Of a stretch of DNA of 48,683 nt, positions 8,934 to 18,561 are shown in pieces. Under the pieces are notes generated by a model that saw nothing but the letters and a program-made list of their open reading frames with translations, ran no database searches and was not told the DNA's origin. Every line of letters begins with the position of its first letter. Position 1 is the stretch's first letter. Made by a program: the position numbers and the translations under genes. This DNA is from Methylococcales bacterium (GTDB lineage Bacteria; Pseudomonadota; Gammaproteobacteria; JABHGC01): contig JABHGC010000036.1 in assembly GCA_018672285.1 (NCBI GenBank), positions 1-48,683 of the forward strand, given 5' to 3'.

Positions 8934-11050
8934 AAAAGCGGTTAAGTTTAATCGCAATTAGTCTGCTGTTGGCACTTCTGTTAGCGGCATTACAAATGGC
9001 CAGTAACGCCATTCAAAACCCCCAAGATTCCAGTAACGCGCAATATTATACGCTGCTTCTGCAAGTTGCAGCAGTGGGCTTGTTTTTCTTACTGCTGATC
9101 ATTGCCGGTAATATTTTTCAGCTGATGTTGCGTTGGTACCGAAAAGAGCCAGGCGCAAAATTGACCGCTAAAGTGGTCGGCCTATTTTTGGTTTTGGCGG
9201 TGATTCCGGTGGTGATAGTTTTTTCATATTCGGTTCAATTTCTCTATAAAGGGATCGACAACTGGTTTGATACTCAAATTGAGTCTGCGTTAATTGACTC
9301 GCTGGAACTGTCACGAACCGCATTGAGAATTCGGGAAAAAATCCACTTAGAACAAACCCAAAAAATGCTCGTGAACATTAATCAAGGGAGCGATGAGTTA
9401 ATTGCTGTGAGGTTAGATAAGCTCCGGGAGGCCAATCAAGCCGATGAGCTCACCTTGATGACGCAAACCGGTGAAATTGTGGTGACCAGCTCCATTAGTT
9501 CCTCCTTTATACCTGAGGCGGTGACTCAAACGATGCGTTTAGCGGTGCAAACCAATGGCTACTTAACGTTGTTAGAGCCTCTGAAAGGCGGCGATTTATC
9601 ATTAAGGGTCATTGTGACGGAGCAGGTCAATCAGCCGTATTTATTGCAAGCCATTTTTGCGATCCCCAAGCGCTTAATTGACTTAGGCGATTCTGTAGAA
9701 GCCGCATACGAAAAACATGGTCGCATCTCTTATATGCGTAAATACATTAAATCAAACTTTGTAATGACTCTGTCATTGGTGCTGCTCTTTAGTGTATTTA
9801 GTGCCATTTTGGTGGCGTTTATTTTTACCCGCAGGTTGATGGAGCCCATTCGAGATTTGGCCAAAGGCACCAAAGCCATTGCCGAGGGAGATTACGAGCA
9901 AAAAATTCAATTACAACGCAATGATGATTTAGGCTTCTTAGTGAAATCATTTAATGTGATGAGTGAGAAAATCAGCCAGGCGCGAGATTTAGCAGAAAAA
10001 AGTCAGAAGGTGGTCGAAGACCAACGTTTGTATTTAGAGTCTATTTTAGGCGGTTTGTCCTCCGGTGTGATGACTTTTGATCAGCATCAACAGTTAATTA
10101 CGGTCAATGTGGCGGCACATGATATTTTACAAGTAGAGAAAGGCCAGGTGGCGATCAGCACAGATAACCTCCGCTTAAATACCTTTTTTGGTACGGTGAT
10201 GGAAACCTTTAAGAACTCTGCCAGTGAATGGCGGGCAGAGGTGAACTTGCCGGATACAAGAGGTAAGCAAATACTGCTGTGCCATGGGACTGAGCTTAAA
10301 AGTGCGGATGGCGAAAAGACAGGGAATGTCTTGTTATTTGATGATGTGACGCAACTGGTACAAGCCCAGCGAGATGCTGCCTGGGGAGAAGTGGCTAGGC
10401 GTTTGGCACATGAGATTAAAAATCCATTAACCCCCATTCAGTTGTCGGCAGAACGGCTAAGGCACAAATACTTGCGAACCATGGAAGAAAAAGAAGCTAA
10501 GGTGTTAGATAAAGCCACCAGCACCATTATCGCCCAAGTTGATACCATGAAAACGATGGTGAATGCGTTCGCTGAATACGCGAAGAAGCCAGAAATGAAA
10601 AAAGCGCCGTTAAATGCCAATGCATTAATGATGGAGGTAGCTGATTTATATCAACACCAAAACAGCGCCATTACCGTGAAAAAGCAGTTAGCGGAAAGCT
10701 TGCCAGACATCAATGCCGACAGCCACCAATTGCGCCAGGTGATGAACAACTTAATGAAAAATGCATTTGAGGCCATCGAAGATCTAGCGCAAGGTGAGAT
10801 TACGGTGAGTAGCGCTTATTTTGCGGGTGATCCTTGTATTCAGTTAGCGATAGAGGATAATGGTGCCGGGTTCGCTGAGGAGGTCTTAGGCCACGTATTT
10901 GAACCCTATAAAACAACTAAGCTTAAAGGGACAGGGCTTGGCTTGGCGATTGTGAAAAAAATAGTAGAAGAGCATGGTGGAGACATTCACGCAGAAAACG
11001 CACCACAAGGTGCTCGTGTGGTACTGCATTTGCCCGTGATAGAAACATAA
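8930..11050 (+). CDS. ntrY: NtrY-like membrane sensor histidine kinase
   Basis: Four hydrophobic segments lie in the first 310 residues, with a periplasmic loop between the third and fourth. HAMP (about 305-355), PAS (about 375-480) and the kinase core follow. The phospho-accepting His is in RRLAHEIKNPLTPIQLS (residue 494 from this start). The N box (NLMKNAFEAI), G1 (DNGAGF) and G2 (GTGLGLAI) motifs are intact. A GTG at 8915 is open in frame. TTG at 8930 is preferred because GGAG at 8917-8920 lies 9 bases upstream and the TTGA overlap couples it to the preceding gene. The partner regulator follows after 18 bases. The family takes part in nitrogen and envelope or redox responses; the signal here is unknown. 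Confidence 0.9.
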   Translation: MKKRLSLIAISLLLALLLAALQMASNAIQNPQDSSNAQYYTLLLQVAAVGLFFLLLIIAGNIFQLMLRWYRKEPGAKLTAKVVGLFLVLAVIPVVIVFSYSVQFLYKGIDNWFDTQIESALIDSLELSRTALRIREKIHLEQTQKMLVNINQGSDELIAVRLDKLREANQADELTLMTQTGEIVVTSSISSSFIPEAVTQTMRLAVQTNGYLTLLEPLKGGDLSLRVIVTEQVNQPYLLQAIFAIPKRLIDLGDSVEAAYEKHGRISYMRKYIKSNFVMTLSLVLLFSVFSAILVAFIFTRRLMEPIRDLAKGTKAIAEGDYEQKIQLQRNDDLGFLVKSFNVMSEKISQARDLAEKSQKVVEDQRLYLESILGGLSSGVMTFDQHQQLITVNVAAHDILQVEKGQVAISTDNLRLNTFFGTVMETFKNSASEWRAEVNLPDTRGKQILLCHGTELKSADGEKTGNVLLFDDVTQLVQAQRDAAWGEVARRLAHEIKNPLTPIQLSAERLRHKYLRTMEEKEAKVLDKATSTIIAQVDTMKTMVNAFAEYAKKPEMKKAPLNANALMMEVADLYQHQNSAITVKKQLAESLPDINADSHQLRQVMNNLMKNAFEAIEDLAQGEITVSSAYFAGDPCIQLAIEDNGAGFAEEVLGHVFEPYKTTKLKGTGLGLAIVKKIVEEHGGDIHAENAPQGARVVLHLPVIET

Positions 11051-11068
11051 AGTTATAAGAGGCCGGTA

Positions 11069-12433
11069 ATGAGCGCAGCATATGTATTGGTGGTCGACGA
11101 TGAAACTGGGATTCGTGAGACTGTCCAAGAAATATTAGAAGACGAAGGCTATGAAGTCGGCATCGCAGAAGATGGTGCCAGCGCAAGAGCCGCAATGCAG
11201 AAACGTCGACCAAATTTGGTCATTTTAGATATCTGGATGCCTGATATTGACGGCATCACATTGCTGAAAGAGTGGTCGGTAGAAGGGCTGCCTTGCCCTG
11301 TCATTATGGTTTCAGGTCATGGCACCATTGAAACCGCTGTTGAGGCAACTCGCTTAGGTGCGTATGACTTTTTAGAAAAACCACTGACGCTGGCGAAATT
11401 ATTGCTCACGGTTGAACATGCTTTAGAAGCGGATAAGCTTCAGCAAGAAAATATTGGTTTAAAGCTGCATAGTAATACAGTTCAGCAGCCAGTGGGCAAA
11501 GGCCCAACCATGCAGCGGTTAAAAGAACAAGTGAAGCGAATTGCCCAGCATGATACTTGGGTATTAATGCAAGGCGAGTCAGGTTCAGGCAAAGAGTTAT
11601 TTGCCCATTATTTACACAGTAACAGCTCTCGTAAATCAGGCCCTTTCATTGATGTGGGTGTGGCTTCTATTGCCAAAGAAAACTCAGCAACCGAATTATT
11701 TGGTAGCGAGCAAGAGGGTAAAATCCATTACGGCCGATTAGAGCAAGCCAATGGCGGCATTTTGTTCTTAGACGAAGTTGCGGATATGGAAGCAGAAACG
11801 CAAGCGCGTTTATTGAGCGCTTTAGAGACGAAAAGTTTTCTTCGTGTGGGTGGTGTAGACCCAGTACAGATCAATGTGCGAATCATTGCTGCGACCTCAA
11901 AAAATTTAGAAGAAGAAGTTCAACAAGGTCGTTTTCGGGAAGATTTGTATTATCACCTCAATGTCGTGCCGATTAATACGATGGCGCTGAGGGAACACAA
12001 AGAAGACATTCCAGAATTATTAACTCATTACATCGACCACTTTGTGAAGCATGAAAAGCTGAGCTTTCGCCGGTTTACTGTGGGTGCTCAAAACCAGCTG
12101 CGGAACTATCCTTGGCCGGGCAATGTACGCGAGCTTAAGAACATGGTGCAACGTTTACTGATTCTGGGTGCGGGTGAAGAAATTAGCATGGAAGAAGTGC
12201 AATCAGCCATGGGTTCTGCGCCACAAAAATCAGAATCGGGGGCGATGCCATCTCCTGTGTCATTAGACTTGCCGCTCAGAGAGGCAAGAGAACAGTTTGA
12301 AAAGTTGTATCTTGAGTATCAGTTACAACAAAACCAAGGCAGTGTGGGTAAGCTTTCAAAAGCCGTTGGTATGGAAAGAACCCACCTATATCGAAAATTG
12401 CGTGCTTTAGGCATCGAGTTTAAAGCGAAATAA
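11069..12433 (+). CDS. ntrX: NtrX-type response regulator, AAA+ domain without GAFTGA
   Basis: The 454-residue protein has a receiver domain (Asp10, Asp11 and phospho-acceptor Asp54 in VILDIWMPD). A sigma-54-interaction-type AAA+ domain follows, with Walker A GESGSGKE (169-176) and Walker B ILFLDEV (231-237). The C-terminal Fis-type helix-turn-helix is at about 415-450. The loop that should read GAFTGA reads EGKIHYGR (216-223), so contact with sigma-54 is unlikely. This is known for many NtrX proteins, which then act as sigma-70 regulators or repressors. It is paired with the kinase just upstream and followed by trkA after 15 bases. Confidence 0.92.
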   Translation: MSAAYVLVVDDETGIRETVQEILEDEGYEVGIAEDGASARAAMQKRRPNLVILDIWMPDIDGITLLKEWSVEGLPCPVIMVSGHGTIETAVEATRLGAYDFLEKPLTLAKLLLTVEHALEADKLQQENIGLKLHSNTVQQPVGKGPTMQRLKEQVKRIAQHDTWVLMQGESGSGKELFAHYLHSNSSRKSGPFIDVGVASIAKENSATELFGSEQEGKIHYGRLEQANGGILFLDEVADMEAETQARLLSALETKSFLRVGGVDPVQINVRIIAATSKNLEEEVQQGRFREDLYYHLNVVPINTMALREHKEDIPELLTHYIDHFVKHEKLSFRRFTVGAQNQLRNYPWPGNVRELKNMVQRLLILGAGEEISMEEVQSAMGSAPQKSESGAMPSPVSLDLPLREAREQFEKLYLEYQLQQNQGSVGKLSKAVGMERTHLYRKLRALGIEFKAK

Positions 12434-12448
12434 TTAGGCGTACGCGCA

Positions 12449-13822
12449 ATGAAAATTATTATTTTAGGTGCAGGCCAAGTTGGGGCTTCGGTCGCTAATA
12501 ATTTGGCCAGTGAAGCCAATGATATTACGGTCATAGACAGTAGTGCCAAAGTATTGTATGAACTTCAAGACCGGTTAGATATTCGAACTGTGATTGGCCA
12601 TGCGGCAAACCCTGAAGTACTGCAACAAGCAGGTGCCGATGATGCCGACATGATCATCGCCGTGACCAACAGTGATGAAGTGAATATGGTGGCCTGCCAA
12701 GTGGCCTATACCTTGTTTCACACACCGACAAAAATTGCCCGTGTACGCGCCATTGAATACCTAAATGAGCCATCACTTTTTACCCAAGAAGCGTTGCCCA
12801 TTGATGTCTTGATTAGCCCAGAGCAATTGGTGACCAATTATATTCAGCGCCTGATTGAAACGCCTGGTGCGCTACAGGTTTTGGATTTCGCAGGTGGCCG
12901 TGTACGGCTAGTGGCTGTTCGAGCCTATTATGGTGGCCCACTCGTTGGCCATCAGTTGAAAGAATTGATTGAACATATGCCTGGGGCAGAAGCACGGGTT
13001 GCTGCCATATATCGGCATGACCGAGCCATTATTCCCGAAGGCAGTACCATCATCGAGCCTGATGATGAGATCTTTTTTGTGGCAACGAAAAAGAACATTC
13101 GCTCAATGATGAGTGAGTTGAGGCGTTTAGAAAAGCCTTATAAACGGTTGATTTTTGCGGGTGGTGGTAATATTGGTAAACGTTTGGCGAAAGCTTTAGA
13201 ACATTCCTACCAAATTAAAATCATTGAAGCTGACCCTGAGCGTGCGACGCGAATTTCTGAAGAGCTTGATCGTAGTATTGTCTTGCTTGGTGATGCGGCA
13301 GATGAAGATTTGCTGATTGAAGAAAACATTGAAAACACAGATATTTTTTGTGCCTTAACCAATGATGATGAGGCCAATATTTTATCTGCTATGTTGGCTA
13401 AGCGGTTAGGTGCCAAGAAAGTGATGTCGATAATTAATCGGCCAGCGTATGTGGATTTGGTACACAGTGGCCCGATAGATATTGCGATTTCACCACAACA
13501 GGCCATCATTGGCAGTTTGTTAACCCATGTTCGCCGTGGTGATGTGGTGATGGTGCATTCTTTGCGCCGGGGGGCGGCTGAAGCCATTGAGGCGGTAGCG
13601 CATGGTGACAGTAACTCCTCTAAAGTCGTGGGGCGGATGGTGGAAGAGATTAAGCTTCCAGCAGGTGCAACCATTGGTGCGATTGTGCGTGGTGAAGAAG
13701 TGTTAATGGCGCATCATGATACGGTGATTCAAGCCGAGGACCACGTCATCTTATTCTTGATTGATAAAAAGCACATTTCACAAGTCGAAAAATTATTCCA
13801 AGTGGGCGTGACCTTTTTCTAA
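12449..13822 (+). CDS. trkA: Trk potassium uptake regulatory NAD(H)-binding protein
   Basis: The 457-residue peripheral membrane protein is built of two RCK_N/RCK_C repeats. Rossmann GxGxxG motifs are at residues 7-12 (GAGQVG) and about 236-241 (GGGNIG). It gates the TrkH channel in response to nucleotide and NADH. It is complete compared with E. coli TrkA (458 residues). It lies 15 bases after ntrX and 20 bases before trkH, in the usual order, so potassium uptake is probably co-transcribed with the two-component pair. Confidence 0.96.
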   Translation: MKIIILGAGQVGASVANNLASEANDITVIDSSAKVLYELQDRLDIRTVIGHAANPEVLQQAGADDADMIIAVTNSDEVNMVACQVAYTLFHTPTKIARVRAIEYLNEPSLFTQEALPIDVLISPEQLVTNYIQRLIETPGALQVLDFAGGRVRLVAVRAYYGGPLVGHQLKELIEHMPGAEARVAAIYRHDRAIIPEGSTIIEPDDEIFFVATKKNIRSMMSELRRLEKPYKRLIFAGGGNIGKRLAKALEHSYQIKIIEADPERATRISEELDRSIVLLGDAADEDLLIEENIENTDIFCALTNDDEANILSAMLAKRLGAKKVMSIINRPAYVDLVHSGPIDIAISPQQAIIGSLLTHVRRGDVVMVHSLRRGAAEAIEAVAHGDSNSSKVVGRMVEEIKLPAGATIGAIVRGEEVLMAHHDTVIQAEDHVILFLIDKKHISQVEKLFQVGVTFF

Positions 13823-13842
13823 TATCAAACTGCAGGTTTTCT

Positions 13843-15297
13843 ATGCAACTTAGTGTGATTCAAAAAATCCTTGGACTGTTATTGATGGTCTCGAGCCTCA
13901 CCTTTTTGCCTTCTGGTTTTGTCGGGCTAATTTATGGTGATGGTGCTGTACAGCCTTTTTTTGAGAGTTTCCTGATTGTTTTAACCATTGGTGTTGTCTG
14001 TTGGTTTCCTGCTCGAAATAAACGTAAAGAACTGCGTACTCGAGATGGTTTTGTCGTGGTGGTGATGTTCTGGACAGTTTTAGGCCTATCGGGTGCCGTG
14101 CCTTTTATCTTGTCGACTGAAATTGATATGAGTGTCATTGACTCCGTGTTTGAATCTATTTCGGGCTTAACCACGACAGGTGCCACGGTGATCACTGAGA
14201 TTGATCAATTACCCCATTCGATTTTGTTTTATCGCCAAATGTTGCAGTGGATTGGCGGCATGGGGATCATCGTTTTGGCGGTGGCAGTACTACCGATGTT
14301 GGGGATTGGGGGTATGCAGCTGTATAAAGCTGAAACACCCGGGCCAATGAAAGACAATAAATTAACCCCAAGAATTACCGAGACAGCAAAAGCCTTGTGG
14401 TACATCTACTTTGGGCTAACCGTACTGTGTGCGCTGAGTTATTGGCTTGCTGGGATGTCTGGGTTTGATGCTATTTCCCATTCTTTTGCCACTGTTGCCA
14501 TTGGGGGGTTTTCAACACACGACCAAAGCATTGGCTATTTTGATAGCCATTTAATTGAAATGATTGCAGTGGTGTTTATGCTGCTATCTGCGGCAAACTT
14601 TGCTTTGCATTTTGTGGCCATGCGAAAGATGAGTGTTAAGCCTTATTTGGCGGATACTGAGTTTAGGGTATACATTTCTGTTTTGTTTGTGGTGGCTATT
14701 CTCACGGTGTCTGGCCTGTATTGGGGGAATAATATCAGTGATGCAGGGGAGGCCTTTTTTACGGGGGTTTTTCAGGCAGTGTCTATTGGTACCACCACCG
14801 GTTTTACCACAGCGCAATATCATGAGTGGCGGGGTTATGTGCCGCTGTTATTGATTCTAGCCAGCTTTATGGGTGGCTGTGCCGGTTCCACGGGCGGTGG
14901 TATGAAAGTGATTCGGGTGTTGTTGCTGTTTAAGCAAGGGCTGCGTGAAATTACTCGGCTTGTTCATCCTACAGCGCAAATTCCGGTTAGAGTCGGGAAA
15001 AAGACAATTCCACCTCGGGTTATCGACGCTGTTTGGGGGTTCTTTGCGTTATATATGGTGAGCTTTACGGTGATTTATTTGTATATTGCATCACCTGCGG
15101 ATATGGAGCTGGTGACGGCTTTTTCTGCGGTAGCGGCTTGTATTAATAATTTAGGCCCAGGTTTGGGCGCTGCTGCCATTACTTATGTGAATTTTGATGA
15201 CTCTGCAAAGGGGTTGTTGTGTTTTGCGATGTTGTTAGGTCGGCTTGAAATTTTTACTTTGTTGGTGTTGTTTACACCTACTTTTTGGCGGACTTAG
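13843..15297 (+). CDS. trkH: Trk-type potassium transporter, membrane subunit
   Basis: The 484-residue, strongly hydrophobic inner-membrane protein contains the four P-loop filter segments of the KtrB/TrkH superfamily: GLTTTGATV, VAIGGFSTHD, GTTTGFTTA and a final NNLGPGLGA. Length and topology match E. coli TrkH (483 residues). It forms the K+ pore gated by TrkA, encoded immediately upstream. It is the last gene of the plus-strand block, and a long inverted repeat begins 20 bases after its stop. Confidence 0.96.
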   Translation: MQLSVIQKILGLLLMVSSLTFLPSGFVGLIYGDGAVQPFFESFLIVLTIGVVCWFPARNKRKELRTRDGFVVVVMFWTVLGLSGAVPFILSTEIDMSVIDSVFESISGLTTTGATVITEIDQLPHSILFYRQMLQWIGGMGIIVLAVAVLPMLGIGGMQLYKAETPGPMKDNKLTPRITETAKALWYIYFGLTVLCALSYWLAGMSGFDAISHSFATVAIGGFSTHDQSIGYFDSHLIEMIAVVFMLLSAANFALHFVAMRKMSVKPYLADTEFRVYISVLFVVAILTVSGLYWGNNISDAGEAFFTGVFQAVSIGTTTGFTTAQYHEWRGYVPLLLILASFMGGCAGSTGGGMKVIRVLLLFKQGLREITRLVHPTAQIPVRVGKKTIPPRVIDAVWGFFALYMVSFTVIYLYIASPADMELVTAFSAVAACINNLGPGLGAAAITYVNFDDSAKGLLCFAMLLGRLEIFTLLVLFTPTFWRT

Positions 15298-15316
15298 TGT
15301 TTGGTTTGCTCATGAG

Positions 15317-15438
15317 GAACGGAAGAGGAATACATTTGTTTTCTCTGCCGTTGTTTAAAAGGATTTTTCAAGTTGGTTGATCGTCTGTCTGTTCGATTGA
15401 ACATTAACGACAGAGAAAAAAGTATTCCTCTTCCGTTC
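15317..15438. repeat. Long imperfect inverted repeat, possible MITE or bidirectional terminator
   Basis: The perfect 17-base arms GAACGGAAGAGGAATAC (15317-15333) and GTATTCCTCTTCCGTTC (15422-15438) bound a 122-base unit. Inside them a second pair, TTTTCTCTGCCGTT and AACGACAGAGAAAA, matches at 13 of 14 bases, giving arms of about 37 bases with a loop of roughly 50. It sits between the convergent genes trkH and ttcA. The size and terminal arms would suit a small non-autonomous element. A structured bidirectional terminator is the alternative. Confidence 0.7.
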
Positions 15439-15465
15439 TTTGAGCTTTTGCGTTTATATTTTGGG

Positions 15466-16374
15466 CTATTGCTCTGTTTTTGGGTTGAAGACTATGGGCT
15501 GAAATGAGTCTACGGCCTGGCCTGCATCAAATTCAAAGCTGGGTCTTTTTTGGCTTCGGTCAATGGTTAAGTTTTTGAAGTCAAATTGGGTGTGGTCTGG
15601 CATTTGGCTGGGGGCAATGTTTTGCATGGCACCAAAGATAGACTCTATTCTACTTGGGTTACTTTTTTCCCACTCTAGTAGCATCTGTTTGATGTTTTGC
15701 CGTTGTAAATTCTCTTGTGAGCCACATAAATTACACGGGATGATAGGGAATGCGCGGTGTGCCGCGAAGGCTTTGATGTCTTTTTCTCGGCAGTAGCTTA
15801 AGGGCCGAATGACGATATTTCGGCCATCATCCGAGCGTAGTTTTGGTGGCATTGCGCTGAGCCGTGCACCATAGAACATGTTTAAGAACATCGTTTCCAC
15901 TATGTCGTCTTTATGGTGACCGAGGGCAATTTTATCTGCGTTTATTTCTTCGGCGAAAGCGTACAGTGTGCCGCGTCTGAGCCTTGAGCATAAGCCGCAG
16001 GTTGTTTTCCCTTCGGGTATTTTATTTTTGACGACGGAGTAGGTGTCGCGGTTGATGATGTGGTGTTCTATGCCGAGCTGTTGTAGGTACTCAGGCAAAA
16101 TGTGTTCGGGGAAATCAGGTTGCTTTTGGTCTAAATTGACGGCAATAAGCTCAAATTGAATGGGGGCGCTACGTTGTAGACTGATGAGGACGTCCAGCAT
16201 GGTGTAGCTATCTGCACCACCAGAGAGGCACACCATAATACGGTCACCTTCTTCGATCATGTTGAAATCTTCGATGGCTTTGCCGGTGTGGCGTCTCAAG
16301 CGTTTTTGGAGCTTGTTAAATTCTAATTTGTCTTGTTGATTCATGCCGGGAGTATACCTGATTTGCTGTGTCAT
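15466..16374 (-). CDS. ttcA: tRNA 2-thiocytidine-32 biosynthesis protein
   Basis: The 302-residue ATP-pyrophosphatase has the PP-loop SGGADSYT (51-58), a CGLC pair (Cys126, Cys129) and Cys214/Cys217 in PCNLCGSQ, which supply the iron-sulfur cluster ligands of TtcA. It thiolates C32 of certain tRNAs. Length is close to E. coli TtcA (311). An internal ATG at 16344 (residue 11) is a second possible start. TATACT lies just upstream of it and might instead be a -10 element, so the N-terminus is uncertain by ten residues. It converges with trkH. Confidence 0.95.
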   Translation of the reverse strand: MTQQIRYTPGMNQQDKLEFNKLQKRLRRHTGKAIEDFNMIEEGDRIMVCLSGGADSYTMLDVLISLQRSAPIQFELIAVNLDQKQPDFPEHILPEYLQQLGIEHHIINRDTYSVVKNKIPEGKTTCGLCSRLRRGTLYAFAEEINADKIALGHHKDDIVETMFLNMFYGARLSAMPPKLRSDDGRNIVIRPLSYCREKDIKAFAAHRAFPIIPCNLCGSQENLQRQNIKQMLLEWEKSNPSRIESIFGAMQNIAPSQMPDHTQFDFKNLTIDRSQKRPSFEFDAGQAVDSFQPIVFNPKTEQ

Positions 16375-16526
16375 CAGCCACTGTCAGGATAGTCCTTTGG
16401 CATGTTTTACTAAGAGGAATAAGGTCGACCTGTACTCAAAAAGGAACATTCCTACTATGACTTTGCCCTGAAAAGCGTAATCTAGAGGTGAGTGAACGTC
16501 GGAATGTTGAGAAAGGGTGCTGGTCT

Positions 16527-16787
16527 ATGGCGTGGTTATTTGCATTAACAGCGATTGAATGGTGGGTTTTTTCGAGCATTTTATTGTTGTTAGGGGTTTT
16601 AGTGTCCCAGGTGCATTTAGTGTGCTTAGGGATTAGTGCAACGATTGTTGGTGTCATGATGTTTTTTTGGCCGGAATTATTGGCCTGGGACCATCAGTTT
16701 GGTTTGTGGTTATCTTTATTTGGCTTGATGGTTGTGGTTTTACGCCAGCGTGTAGGTGAGGATAAATTACAAAATGCCAATTGCTGA
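16527..16787 (+). CDS. NfeD-like small membrane protein
   Basis: The 86-residue protein from ATG 16527 is almost wholly hydrophobic, with three likely membrane segments. Its features (an EWWVFSSILLLLGVL segment, a short loop, a Trp-rich turn, then a basic tail VLRQRVGEDK) resemble the transmembrane part of short NfeD/YbbK proteins. The frame is open from a GTG at 16488, but the hydrophobic protein begins naturally at 16527. NfeD proteins normally accompany a stomatin/SPFH gene and none is present here. The OB-fold domain of long NfeD proteins is absent. Confidence 0.6.
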   Translation: MAWLFALTAIEWWVFSSILLLLGVLVSQVHLVCLGISATIVGVMMFFWPELLAWDHQFGLWLSLFGLMVVVLRQRVGEDKLQNANC

Positions 16788-16846
16788 TTTTTTGTAAATA
16801 TGACTGATTTATTTGACGTATTTTCTCTTAACGCTAAGTCTCTGAA

Positions 16847-16868
16847 GCAATAGCGTTTAATCTATTGC
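16847..16868. other. Small hairpin downstream of the NfeD-like gene
   Basis: GCAATAG and CTATTGC form a 7-base stem with an 8-base loop about 60 bases after the stop. There is no T-run, so terminator function is doubtful. Confidence 0.3.
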
Positions 16869-16998
16869 AGGTTGAATAGAAGGGGTGATTTTAAGCTTGT
16901 AAATGGGCTAATTGATTAAAATGGCATTTATTTATAGGGCTAAGGGATAATTTGTTTGGAATATCAGTCTAAAGTTATCTATAAGGGTGGGTTTTCGA

Positions 16999-17004
16999 TA
17001 TAAT
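16999..17004 (+). promoter_or_regulatory. Perfect -10 hexamer before the glycine-zipper lipoprotein gene
   Basis: TATAAT lies 35 bases upstream of the ATG at 17039, with no convincing -35 element. Further downstream AGGAG (17025-17029) serves as ribosome-binding site. Confidence 0.4.
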
Positions 17005-17038
17005 CAAATCAAAATACAATGAATAGGAGATGTACATC

Positions 17039-17497
17039 ATGGCGAACAGTCGAATGTTATGGCTCATGGTGCTGAGTATGTTTTTGTTGTCAGCATGTGA
17101 AACACCACCAACTAAGAAGCAAACAGGCACCGTTATCGGCGGTATTTTAGGCGGCGTTCTAGGGAGCCAAGTGGGTAAAGGTAATGGGCGGACAGCGGCT
17201 ATTATTTTAGGGTCAATTGCGGGCGGCTTTGCCGGTAGCTATATTGGCGGTGAAATGGACGAAGCAGACCGGTTACGGCAACAGCGCGCGTTAGAATATA
17301 CGCCGACGCATCAAGCAACCTCTTGGGTTAATCCAGATACACAGGCACGTTATGAAGTGACCCCAACCAGGAATTATGCCAGTCATTCAGGTCAGCCCTG
17401 TCGGGATTACACGACGACCATTTATATTGATGGTCAAGCTGAGCGAGCAAAAGGTACAGCTTGTCGCGATCGAAATGGACAATGGAATATCAATTAA
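17039..17497 (+). CDS. Glycine-zipper outer-membrane lipoprotein (17-kDa surface antigen type)
   Basis: The 152-residue lipoprotein has a lipobox LLSAC in the first 20 residues. A glycine-zipper segment follows (GTVIGGILGGVLGSQVGKG, then IILGSIAGGFAGSYIGGEMD), and then a C-terminal domain with paired cysteines (QPCRDYTTTIYIDG, GTACRDRNGQW) typical of the Rickettsia 17-kDa/RT0821 surface antigen group. AGGAG at 17025-17029 is 9 bases from ATG 17039. The in-frame ATG at 17030 abuts that site and is rejected as start. It is probably anchored in the outer membrane with an unknown role. Its 3' end overlaps the convergent transglycosylase gene by four bases. Confidence 0.8.
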   Translation: MANSRMLWLMVLSMFLLSACETPPTKKQTGTVIGGILGGVLGSQVGKGNGRTAAIILGSIAGGFAGSYIGGEMDEADRLRQQRALEYTPTHQATSWVNPDTQARYEVTPTRNYASHSGQPCRDYTTTIYIDGQAERAKGTACRDRNGQWNIN

Positions 17498-18369
17498 GAT
17501 TGATTGATTTTTGATGCCTCTATCCAATTTTTACGGTAGTTATGTGTGGTTTTACCGTAAAAGTTGAGTACTTTTTTCACATAATTTTGGGTTTCCGGGT
17601 AACGAGGGATACCCTTGTATCTATCTACCGCACCTTCCCCTGCATTATATGCGGCAACCGCCCAGCGTACATTCCCCTGATAGTAAGCCAGTAACCACTG
17701 TAAATACGCCATTCCACCTTTGATATTATCTTTGATGCGATGAACCTTCTTTACGCCAAAGCGCTTTGCTGTGCCTGGTATCAGTTGCATGAGCCCTTGT
17801 GCATTTTTAGGTGAGCGCGCTTTGGGGTTAAACCGAGACTCGACCATAATAACGGACAAGGCAAGGTTGGGGTCTATATTGAATTGCGGTGCCAGTTGTT
17901 CGACTGTTTGAATAATGGTTTGGCAATGTTTTTGTTGTTTAGGGCAGTGCTGTGACCACTTTGGGGCGATTGGGATGTTACAGATAGACTGGTGTTGGTC
18001 TTTTTTAGGGTCTAAGTAGGGGAGCATTTTTTGTGCGTAAGCGTCACCTTGTTGTGCTGCCCGGTTGAACCAGTCAAAGGCGATGGCATCATTTTGTTTA
18101 ACGCCGCGACCATTCATGTACATCCAGCCAAGCGCTTGCTGAGATTGGATGTCTTTTTGTAGTGCCGCCTTGCAATACCAGTGTATGGCTTGTTGGGTGT
18201 TTTTATCGTTGTGTTCTAAGTGTTCCGCTAATTGACGTTGTGCGGTGATATCTCCGGACTCAGCTTTAAGTTGTAACGGTGAGTCTGAACTGGCTTGTGT
18301 GGTTGTGACAAGCGCAGTAAATATCAGTAGTGAATGTGTCCAAATTGAATGCAAGTTCATAAGGGTCAT
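17494..18369 (-). CDS. Lytic transglycosylase with Sel1-like repeats
   Basis: The 291-residue exported protein has a signal peptide to about residue 27. Two Sel1/TPR-like repeats follow (about 38-115, including ALGWMYMNGRGVKQN and AFDWFNRAAQQGDA). A C-terminal SLT domain (about 160-275) holds the catalytic Glu177 in MVESRFNP, followed by AQGLMQLIPGTAKRFGV and VAAYNAGEGAV. It should cleave peptidoglycan glycan strands to 1,6-anhydro products in the periplasm. Sel1 repeats mediate protein contacts. It is divergent from the envelope cluster that starts at 18562. ATG at 18360 is an alternative start. Confidence 0.9.
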   Translation of the reverse strand: MTLMNLHSIWTHSLLIFTALVTTTQASSDSPLQLKAESGDITAQRQLAEHLEHNDKNTQQAIHWYCKAALQKDIQSQQALGWMYMNGRGVKQNDAIAFDWFNRAAQQGDAYAQKMLPYLDPKKDQHQSICNIPIAPKWSQHCPKQQKHCQTIIQTVEQLAPQFNIDPNLALSVIMVESRFNPKARSPKNAQGLMQLIPGTAKRFGVKKVHRIKDNIKGGMAYLQWLLAYYQGNVRWAVAAYNAGEGAVDRYKGIPRYPETQNYVKKVLNFYGKTTHNYRKNWIEASKINQS

Positions 18370-18493
18370 CTTTTAGGGCATCGCTGAAAGGATTAGGTCA
18401 TCTCATGTATTAGTATAATGCAAAACAGTAACGTGAAGGTGATGTTGTTATTTTTTTGCGGAATTAGGGCGCGGATGCATTCAGTTGCCCGTC

Positions 18494-18511
18494 AAATAAC
18501 ACTGCTATACT
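18494..18511 (+). promoter_or_regulatory. Candidate promoter of the LPP20-like/cyclase operon
   Basis: TATACT at 18506-18511 is a good -10 match, with a TTGCCC-like sequence 15 bases upstream as a weak -35. It lies 50 bases before the ATG at 18562. Confidence 0.35.
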
Positions 18512-18561
18512 CATTAAATAGGTTAAGTATTCAGCAATACCAATCCATTTAGGTGATCCCC

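Noticed and set aside
13207..13674. A 155-codon open frame on the minus strand inside trkA
   Set aside because: It is a composition-driven shadow of the real gene; the serine-rich product has no domain.
16405..16465. A remnant of the 15317-15438 element upstream of the NfeD-like gene
   Set aside because: Only a stretch of about ten bases (AAGAGGAATA-like) is shared, which is too short to claim a relation.
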